Assembly: GCA_964396265.1 (NCBI GenBank)
Contig: CAYNEM010000001.1
Span: 161,438-225,437 of the forward strand
DNA length: 64,000 bases
Direction: 5' to 3'
From: EA-27 sp964396265
GTDB taxonomy: Archaea > Thermoplasmatota > Thermoplasmata > RBG-16-68-12 > EA-27
Shown here: one piece after another, positions 58,679 through 64,000 of the stretch
Position numbering within the stretch: the stretch's first letter is position 1
Layout: every line of letters begins with the position of its first letter
Notes under the pieces: generated by a model
What the model was told of the DNA's origin: nothing
Database searches by the model: none
Seen by the model: the letters and a program-made list of their open reading frames with translations, nothing else
Made by a program: the position numbers and the translations under genes

Positions 58679-59080
58679 TCAATACGATTCGATGGCGAGC
58701 CCGGTAGCTTTCGCGATCTGATGGAAATCGCGGTCGCGCGTGACCAGGACATGGCCGCCCTCGGCGGCAATCCCCGCGATCATCACGTCGACATGGCCCT
58801 TCACCCGCCCAAAACGCATCAGCTCGGCGCGGATGTCCGCTGCGCGGATCGCCGAGGGTTCGTCGAAGGGGAGTACTGCGAATTGGGAGGCCAACGCGCG
58901 AAACGCGGCCGCCTCCGTCCTCGAGCGAGAGAACTGCAGGCCCGCCGTGACCGCGTAGATTACAGGCGTGGTGAAGACCTTCGCCTCCCGCCGCCGGTCG
59001 AGCTCTCGGGACTTCGACAAGGCTGCAGCGTTGTTGCGCAGCACGTCGATGATGAACGTCGAATCCACGGTGATCCCCAT
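58679..59080 (-). CDS. vapC: VapC-type PIN-domain toxin
   Basis: 133 residues from ATG 59080. PIN active-site acids: Asp in GITVDSTFIIDVL, Glu in RTEAAAF, Asp in VKGHVDVMIAGIA, and TRDRDFHQIAKATGL. Toxins of this family cut RNA, often tRNA. The antitoxin gene ends 5 nt upstream. Opposite in direction to the ribosomal cluster and close to the ndk stop. Confidence 0.9.
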   Translation of the reverse strand: MGITVDSTFIIDVLRNNAAALSKSRELDRRREAKVFTTPVIYAVTAGLQFSRSRTEAAAFRALASQFAVLPFDEPSAIRAADIRAELMRFGRVKGHVDVMIAGIAAEGGHVLVTRDRDFHQIAKATGLAIESY

Positions 59081-59085
59081 TCACC

Positions 59086-59316
59086 TCACCTGCGTCGGCG
59101 ATCTTGCGCCTCGATGTCTTCCCGGCGCATCCGTTCAACGGCCCGGGCAAGATCCTCTGCAGATTTCGGATCCAGTAGCCCTTTGAAGTAGGAGAAGGAC
59201 GGTTCTCGCGCGCCCAAAAGCCGGTGGACGACCTCCGAGAAACTCTCGCCCGGGCGCTTGGCGGCGCGGAGCTTGTCGTAGGCCGAATCCTCGAGGGATA
59301 TCGTCCGGCTTCCCAT
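59086..59316 (-). CDS. vapB: VapB-type antitoxin (AbrB- or RHH-like)
   Basis: 76 residues from ATG 59316, set by a TATA box (GTTTTAATAC, 59339-59348) 28 nt upstream. Starts GSRTISLEDSAYDKLRAAKR, the pattern of archaeal DUF217-like/RHH antitoxins, and ends in a charged helix (DLARAVERMRREDIEAQDRR) that would occlude VapC. First gene of the pair, so it controls its own promoter. Confidence 0.85.
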   Translation of the reverse strand: MGSRTISLEDSAYDKLRAAKRPGESFSEVVHRLLGAREPSFSYFKGLLDPKSAEDLARAVERMRREDIEAQDRRRR

Positions 59317-59366
59317 GTATCGATGTATGTGCATCTGTGTATTAAAACCCTGGCTCTGATTCCTGC

Positions 59367-59551
59367 GCGCCACACCGAACGAGATCCAGCGCCCGGCACG
59401 ATTCGCGCGGACTTCGGACTCTCGAATTGGACGCGACGTCGTTGACGGAAGCGACTCCCTCGAGAGCGCAGCCCGCGAGTCGTCGCTCTTCTTCAGGCCA
59501 GAGGAAATCCTCGCGGACAATCGACCCCACGACGAGTGGATTCAAGGCTAG
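59367..59551 (+). pseudogene. Decayed second copy of the ndk 3' end
   Basis: Closely parallels 58476-58660. The encoded fragment PGTIRADFGLS, then after one extra base IGRDVVDGSDSLESAARE, and FFRPEEILA ... EWIQG with the same TAG. The His of the active site is replaced by Asp. It lacks the first two thirds of ndk. Together with the intact gene it flanks vapBC. Confidence 0.85.
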
Positions 59552-59568
59552 TCGGTGGCAGCTCCCCT

Positions 59569-59922
59569 TCAACTGAGGGATCGAGGCGCATGCGTCTGCA
59601 GAGCCGAACGACCGAAGGTGAGTAACAGTACCCCGCCAATCGCGAGAACCGCCAGTCCCGAGAACACAATTCCCAGGCCAATCGCCTGAAGCCGCACGAT
59701 GGACTCACGCCAGTTTACGAGCGGAACATCAGGAATGGATTGTCCAGTTTCCATCGCGTGATTCTCGAGCGCTTCCTGGCTCTCAACGAGGTCCCGCAGG
59801 CTGTTTAGGGTCAGGAAGCCCCATGGGGCCGCCAACAACCCGAACAAAAGGAGCCCGAGACCCGCGACAAAGAGAATTCGCGAGTCGCGTTGTGTCACCC
59901 TGCCGTCCTCGCGCACTGCCAC
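59569..59922 (-). CDS. Two-helix membrane protein
   Basis: 117 residues from GTG 59922 (GTG 59916 or 59898 also possible), downstream of a TATA-like TTAAGG near 59955. Helices: ILFVAGLGLLLFGLLAAPWG and LGIVFSGLAVLAIGGVLLL, separated by a 45-residue extracytoplasmic loop. Function unknown. Confidence 0.55.
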   Translation of the reverse strand: MAVREDGRVTQRDSRILFVAGLGLLLFGLLAAPWGFLTLNSLRDLVESQEALENHAMETGQSIPDVPLVNWRESIVRLQAIGLGIVFSGLAVLAIGGVLLLTFGRSALQTHAPRSLS

Positions 59923-60078
59923 CGGGGCCTCGAACGACCGTACCGGATTCGCCCCCTTAACCGTTCCCCCCGATCGAACACGTGGAGCGGTCAGGATTGG
60001 TCCCGTCCCGCGGCGATTCCCGCGATCATCACTCCGCCGCCAAACTTCTAATAGGCTCGAACCGTTCGAATGGCCTTC

Positions 60079-61833
60079 ATGGCCCGGATCCGCCAGCCAA
60101 TCGTTTCCGTGCTCGGCCACGTCGACCATGGGAAGACTAGCCTCCTCGACGCGATCCGCGGCACGACCGTCGCCGCCAGGGAGGCGGGCGGCATCACGCA
60201 GCACATCGGCGCGACGGAGGTCCCGCTGGCGGCAATCCTCCGCGTCTGCGGCGACCTCGTGACGGGGCGGGACTTCAAGATCCCCGGCCTGTTGTTCATC
60301 GACACGCCGGGGCACCACGCATTCACGACGCTCCGCGCGCGTGGCGGCGCCCTTGCGGACCTCGCGGTGCTCGTCGTCGACCTCAACGAGGGCTTCCGCC
60401 CGCAGACCGTAGAGTCGATCAAGATCCTGCGGCAGCACAAGACGCCGTTCGTCGTGGCGGCGAACAAGATCGATCTGCTCCCCGGCTGGCGCAAACATGT
60501 GGACATGCCCTTCGTGCGGTCCGTGCGCGACCAGCCGGAGGAGGCGGCCGCGGGCCTGGACAAGAAGCTGTACGAACTCGCCGCCAAACTGTACGAGTAC
60601 GGGTTCTCCGCGGACCGGTACGACCGCGTCACGGACTTCGCGGCGACGCTCGCGATGGTCCCGACCAGCGCGAAGCGCGGGGAGGGCGTGCCGGACCTCC
60701 TCCTCGTCCTGATCGGCCTGGCGCAGCGGTTCCTCGAGAAGGAGCTGCACGCGGAGGAGGGACCCGGGGAGGGCACGATCCTCGAGGTGAAGGAAGAGAA
60801 GGGCCACGGCACGACGCTCGACGCGATCATCTACAAGGGGACGCTGAAGCGCGGGGACACCGTCGTCGTCGGGAGCACGGGGGCGCCGATCGTGACGAAG
60901 GTGCGCGCCGTCCTGAAGCCGAAGCCCCTCGACGAGATTCGCGATCCTCGAGACAAGTTCCACTCCGTCAAAGAGGTGAGCGCGGCCGCCGGCGTGAAGA
61001 TCGTCGCCGCAAACATCGAGACGGCAACGTCGGGAGGGCCGATCCGCGTCGTCACGGACGACGTCGCCGCCCTCGTCGCGCTGGTTGCGCAGGAGTCGAC
61101 CGCGCAGGTCGAGACGCAGGAGGACGGCCTCCTGGTGAAGGCCGACGCGATCGGGAGCCTCGAGGCGCTCGCGTTCGAGTGCAAGAAGCTCAACCTACCG
61201 ATCCGCATCGCGCGCATCGGGCCCGTGAGCCGGCGGGACGTCGTCGACGCCGCCACGATCCCGGACGTGTTCCACCGGGTGATTCTCGCGTTCAACGTGG
61301 GCCTCCTCCCGGAGGCGAACGAAGAGATCGTCGCAAACCCCGAGGTCGAGGTCCTCTCCAGCGACGTGATCTACCGACTACTCGAGGACTACGGCACGTG
61401 GGCGGAGAAACGCAAAAGGGAACTCGAGGCGCAAGCGCGTCTCCAGGTCGTCTACCCCGGGAAGGTGCTCCTCCTCGCGGACCACGTGTTCCGCGTGAGC
61501 AAGCCGGCGATCGTCGGCGTCCGCGTGCTCGCGGGCCGGGTCCGGCAGGGCCAGCTGCTCATGCGGGATGACGGACGCGACGTGGGGCGCATCCGCTCGA
61601 TCCGGACGGGGGAAAAGATCCTTGACGAGGCGCGCAACGGGCAGGAGGTCGCGATCGCGATCGACGGAGTCACGGTCGGTCGCCAGATCGAGCCGGGAGA
61701 TGTGCTGTTCAACGTGATCCCGGAGCAGGACGCGAAAGGTCTTCAGTCCGCGGAGCTGAGCACGGACGAGCGGGAAGCGCTCGAGGAGATCCTCGCGATC
61801 AAACGAAAGGGGGACCGGTTCTGGGGGATGTGA
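60079..61833 (+). CDS. infB: Translation initiation factor aIF5B (IF-2 homologue)
   Basis: 584 residues from ATG 60079 (29 nt after a TATA-like TCTAATAGG); ATG 60070 also possible. G1 LGHVDHGKTSLLD, switch I GGITQHIGAT, G3 DTPGHHAF, G4 NKIDLLP. Domain II and the long C-terminal part (VLLLADHVFRVSKPAIVGVR) complete the usual archaeal length. Aligns initiator tRNA and joins the subunits. The stop overlaps the next gene's GTG. Confidence 0.96.
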   Translation: MARIRQPIVSVLGHVDHGKTSLLDAIRGTTVAAREAGGITQHIGATEVPLAAILRVCGDLVTGRDFKIPGLLFIDTPGHHAFTTLRARGGALADLAVLVVDLNEGFRPQTVESIKILRQHKTPFVVAANKIDLLPGWRKHVDMPFVRSVRDQPEEAAAGLDKKLYELAAKLYEYGFSADRYDRVTDFAATLAMVPTSAKRGEGVPDLLLVLIGLAQRFLEKELHAEEGPGEGTILEVKEEKGHGTTLDAIIYKGTLKRGDTVVVGSTGAPIVTKVRAVLKPKPLDEIRDPRDKFHSVKEVSAAAGVKIVAANIETATSGGPIRVVTDDVAALVALVAQESTAQVETQEDGLLVKADAIGSLEALAFECKKLNLPIRIARIGPVSRRDVVDAATIPDVFHRVILAFNVGLLPEANEEIVANPEVEVLSSDVIYRLLEDYGTWAEKRKRELEAQARLQVVYPGKVLLLADHVFRVSKPAIVGVRVLAGRVRQGQLLMRDDGRDVGRIRSIRTGEKILDEARNGQEVAIAIDGVTVGRQIEPGDVLFNVIPEQDAKGLQSAELSTDEREALEEILAIKRKGDRFWGM

Positions 61834-62042
61834 CGGACCTCCAGGCGGCGCTTCCCAGCCGCCACCTCTGCAAGGAGTGCGACAAGTGGTACGGGCAGGA
61901 GGACGACGAGTACGGCCCGTGCTCGTACAAGAACCTCCGGAAGGAGGCGAAGTACATCACCTACGGCTACCATGCCTGCGACGAGGAAGAGGAGCTGCGA
62001 TTGAGGGTGGATCGATGGCGGGCGTCGAGATCAAGGCACTAG
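61830..62042 (+). CDS. Small Cys-containing protein coupled to infB
   Basis: 70 residues from GTG 61830 (GTGA overlap with infB). Four Cys (CKECDKWYG ... GPCSYK ... YHACDEEEE) suggest one zinc site. An acidic middle and a basic end. Probably translated with infB; function unknown. Confidence 0.65.
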   Translation: MTDLQAALPSRHLCKECDKWYGQEDDEYGPCSYKNLRKEAKYITYGYHACDEEEELRLRVDRWRASRSRH

Positions 62043-62863
62043 TCCCCGAGGACATTCCGTGGGCGATCACGCTCACGGACACGGAGTCGTGGGGGTATAC
62101 GCGGCAGGACTTCGAACGCCTCCTGCACCTCGAGCCGCAGGGAATCCGCGTCGCACGGGAGGACGGCGAGCGCGTGGGCCTCGCGGCGATCGTCGCCTGG
62201 GGTCACGTCGCGTACATCGGTGCGGTCATCGTGGACGCACGCTGGCGGAGGATCCATGTGGGCGACGCCCTGATGCGCACGCTCCTCGAGTTCGCGGATA
62301 CCCAGGGGGTGAAGAGCGTTCGCCTGAACGCCTACCTGAACGTCGTTTCGTTCTACGAACGCCTCGGCTTCCGATCTGAGTTTGAGAACGTCCGGTTCGC
62401 GGGGTCGACGGAGGGATACGGATCGCCGGGCGTGCGCCTCATGCGCGGCGACGACCTTGCGGCGGTCGCGGAATTGGACCAGAAGTACTTCGGCGCGAAC
62501 CGGCGGAGGCTCCATGCCCGCCTGTTCGAGGAGTTCCCCGGGACCGCACTCGTCGTGGACGACGGGGGCGACATCGTCGCCTACGCGTTCGGCAATCCGA
62601 GCCCGGAGTCGTGCGAGATCGGCCCGTGCGTCTGCCCCCCGGAGCATCCCGCTGCGGCGGAGGCGGTCGTCCGCTCCATGCTCGGCATCGTGGGAACCCC
62701 GTGCTCGCTCACCCTCCCGGCGCCCAACCTCGCCGGCGTCGACGCCGCCAAACGCGCGGGCCTCCATGAGACCTTCCGGACGATGCGCATGGTCCGAGGC
62801 AGCAAGGATTTCGGCGGCGAGCCGAGAGGGATCTTCGCGCTTGCGGGCCTCGAGAAGGGATGA
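62015..62863 (+). CDS. Tandem GNAT acetyltransferase
   Basis: 282 residues from ATG 62015, overlapping the previous gene by 28 nt. N-terminal GNAT: IGAVIVDARWRRIHVGDALM (acetyl-CoA loop, RRIHVG in place of RGxGxG/A) and LNAYLNVVSFYERLGFR. The C-terminal half is a degenerate GNAT/acetyltransferase-18-like domain (YAFGNPSPESCEIGP). Substrate unknown. Confidence 0.8.
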   Translation: MAGVEIKALVPEDIPWAITLTDTESWGYTRQDFERLLHLEPQGIRVAREDGERVGLAAIVAWGHVAYIGAVIVDARWRRIHVGDALMRTLLEFADTQGVKSVRLNAYLNVVSFYERLGFRSEFENVRFAGSTEGYGSPGVRLMRGDDLAAVAELDQKYFGANRRRLHARLFEEFPGTALVVDDGGDIVAYAFGNPSPESCEIGPCVCPPEHPAAAEAVVRSMLGIVGTPCSLTLPAPNLAGVDAAKRAGLHETFRTMRMVRGSKDFGGEPRGIFALAGLEKG

Positions 62864-62891
62864 CGTACCCCAAGGACCGCCACGAAATCCA

Positions 62892-62899
62892 CATATAGC
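62892..62899 (+). promoter_or_regulatory. TATA box, leaderless promoter
   Basis: CATATAGC, centre 25 nt before ATG 62920. Confidence 0.55.
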
Positions 62900-62919
62900 G
62901 ACGGCCATACGCGGGGCGG

Positions 62920-63261
62920 ATGTCCGAGCGGCGGCTCTTCGTGTTTATCGCCGTCCTGTTCGGGTTCCTCGGCGTCGTCCTCGTGCTCGTGAACTTCCAG
63001 CTTCCTCGAGGCAACCAGGAGTTCCTGGGGTGGCTGCAGGACACCGCGGTCTGGTCGGTCCTCGCCATCGTCGCCCTCCTCGCCTTGGTCCTCATCTACG
63101 GCCATCAACCGCGCGCCGGCGGCGTCCTGAACGTCATCGTGGGGATCGCGCTGCTGATCACCGGGCCAAGCTTGGCGGGGTCCCTGGTCATCGTGTTCAG
63201 CGGAGTCCTCGGCCTCGTCGCCGCGGGCTCGTTCGACGAATACCGCTACGTCCGCCGGTAG
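62920..63261 (+). CDS. Four-helix membrane protein
   Basis: 113 residues. Helices: LFVFIAVLFGFLGVVLVLV, VWSVLAIVALLALVLIYG, VLNVIVGIALLITG and LVIVFSGVLGLVAAG. Ends FDEYRYVRR. Preceded by a TATA box at leaderless distance. No family recognised. Confidence 0.65.
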   Translation: MSERRLFVFIAVLFGFLGVVLVLVNFQLPRGNQEFLGWLQDTAVWSVLAIVALLALVLIYGHQPRAGGVLNVIVGIALLITGPSLAGSLVIVFSGVLGLVAAGSFDEYRYVRR

Positions 63262-63326
63262 TATCACGCGAAGTCCGCGACACGAAACGGTTAAGACGGA
63301 GCACATTCCATCGGCCGCCCGAGACC

Positions 63327-64000
63327 ATGACGGAAGAGCGACTCCAAACGTACGTGCGAGGGCTCGACGAGCAGCTCAAGGGCGGCATCCCCGCAGGTCA
63401 CGTCGTCCTCCTCGCGGGCAAGCCGGGCACGATGAAGTCGTCCCTCGCGTTTCACATGCTGTACTGGAATGCGCGGAACGACGGCCGCGGCGGCGTCTAC
63501 GTGACGCTCGAGCAGAGCCGCGAGTCCCTCCTCGCGAACATGGCGGGGCTCGGGATGGACGTCACCGGGCTCGAGCAGAAGCTGAGCGTGCTGGACCTCT
63601 CCCTCATCCGGAAGAAGCTGAAGCAGCTGTCCAACAAGTCGTGGATCGAGGTGTTCAAGATGTACGTGGACAACCTCGACAAGACCGTCGACATCGGCCT
63701 CCTCGTCATCGACTCCCTGCCCGTCCTCCAGGTCATGGGGAAGTTCGAGGACCCGCGCGAGGAACTCTTCCGGCTGTTCGAGTGGCTGCGGGAGCTCGGG
63801 ATCACGTCCCTGCTGATCGCGGAGATGGAGCAGGACAGCGACAAGTTCTGCCACAACGGGGAGGACTTCCTCTCCGACGGGATCATCCACATGGACCTCC
63901 GGCGCGAGGAGAGGAACGTGAACCTGTACCTCAGCGTCGTGAAGATGCGGAAGACCGCGCACGCGCGTGGGTACTTCCCGCTCATCTACGACGAGGGCGG
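63327..64000 (+). CDS. KaiC/RadA-like ATPase (3' end outside window)
   Basis: 224 residues visible from ATG 63327. Starts LDEQLKGGIPAGHVVLLAG, Walker A GKPGTMKSSLAFH, then YVTLEQSRESLLANMAGLGM and Walker B LLVIDSLPVL. This is the single-domain archaeal KaiC-like group (including gas-vesicle GvpD-like and circadian-clock-like proteins), which signal by ATP binding. The gene runs off the right edge. Confidence 0.85.
   Translation, partial: MTEERLQTYVRGLDEQLKGGIPAGHVVLLAGKPGTMKSSLAFHMLYWNARNDGRGGVYVTLEQSRESLLANMAGLGMDVTGLEQKLSVLDLSLIRKKLKQLSNKSWIEVFKMYVDNLDKTVDIGLLVIDSLPVLQVMGKFEDPREELFRLFEWLRELGITSLLIAEMEQDSDKFCHNGEDFLSDGIIHMDLRREERNVNLYLSVVKMRKTAHARGYFPLIYDEG

Noticed and set aside
1..64000. 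Insertion sequences, transposases, integrases, replication origin
   Set aside because: No transposase or integrase motif, no flanking inverted repeats, and no ORB-like clusters or orc1/cdc6 gene were seen.

Overview
The window is GC-rich (roughly two thirds G+C) archaeal chromosome. The archaeal signs are a ribosomal cluster in the order L7Ae - S28e - L24e - Ndk - aIF5B, a CCA-less tRNA-Glu gene, Ras/Rab-like small GTPases, a KaiC-type ATPase, an RPA-like OB-fold protein, and promoters in which a TATA-like box lies 25-31 nt upstream of a start codon with little or no leader. Shine-Dalgarno motifs appear mainly at internal genes of operons. A high-GC member of the Thermoplasmatota is my best guess; this is an inference, since I could run no phylogeny.

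Left part (1-9.6 kb): the tail of a secreted surface protein runs off the left edge. Next come a three-gene winged-helix/DUF4145-like operon, a small membrane protein, and an accessory-looking stretch with a 21-bp minisatellite, a 72-nt dispersed repeat and two decayed genes (a DNA-ligase piece and an amidohydrolase tail). A sulfur-transfer cluster follows: A-type Fe-S protein, cysteine synthase, JAMM peptidase, and a fused ubiquitin-like/E1/rhodanese protein. Together they resemble a CysO/CysM/Mec route to cysteine.

9.7-20 kb: a nearly complete haem pathway on the minus strand: hemA-hemB, hemE-hemH, hemQ and hemL-hemC-hemD. HemQ with ferrochelatase implies the coproporphyrin-dependent branch, not the siroheme branch usual in archaea. 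Only the coproporphyrinogen oxidase is missing. An OLD-like ATPase with a TOPRIM/DUF4276-like partner, a candidate defence pair, sits inside the haem region.

20-43 kb: a truncated copy of the 3.3-kb membrane gene, a 1241-residue wall-type protein of Ig/PKD repeats, a zinc ribbon, two adjacent Rab-like GTPases, coiled-coil/winged-helix pairs, a dehydrogenase, a secreted protein with 25 uninterrupted 21-residue Asp-rich repeats, then pyrF, a stand-alone TrpB2, an SSB-like OB protein, an MFS carrier, a DAO-type oxidoreductase and a UbiA prenyltransferase.

43-53.7 kb: a BoxB/PaaA-like diiron oxygenase, then a carbon-monoxide dehydrogenase locus (coxD, coxE, coxM, coxS, coxL, coxG). The large subunit carries the form I active-site loop AYRCSFR. 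Two convergent XdhC/CoxI-type maturation genes follow, one a MocA-XdhC-YHS fusion.

53.7-64 kb: membrane proteins, tRNA-Glu, a nitrilase-family amidase, and the ribosomal/translation cluster, where the L7Ae leader holds a K-turn next to the ribosome binding site. Between ndk and infB, vapBC lies beside a second, decayed copy of the ndk 3' end. The window ends inside a KaiC-like ATPase gene.
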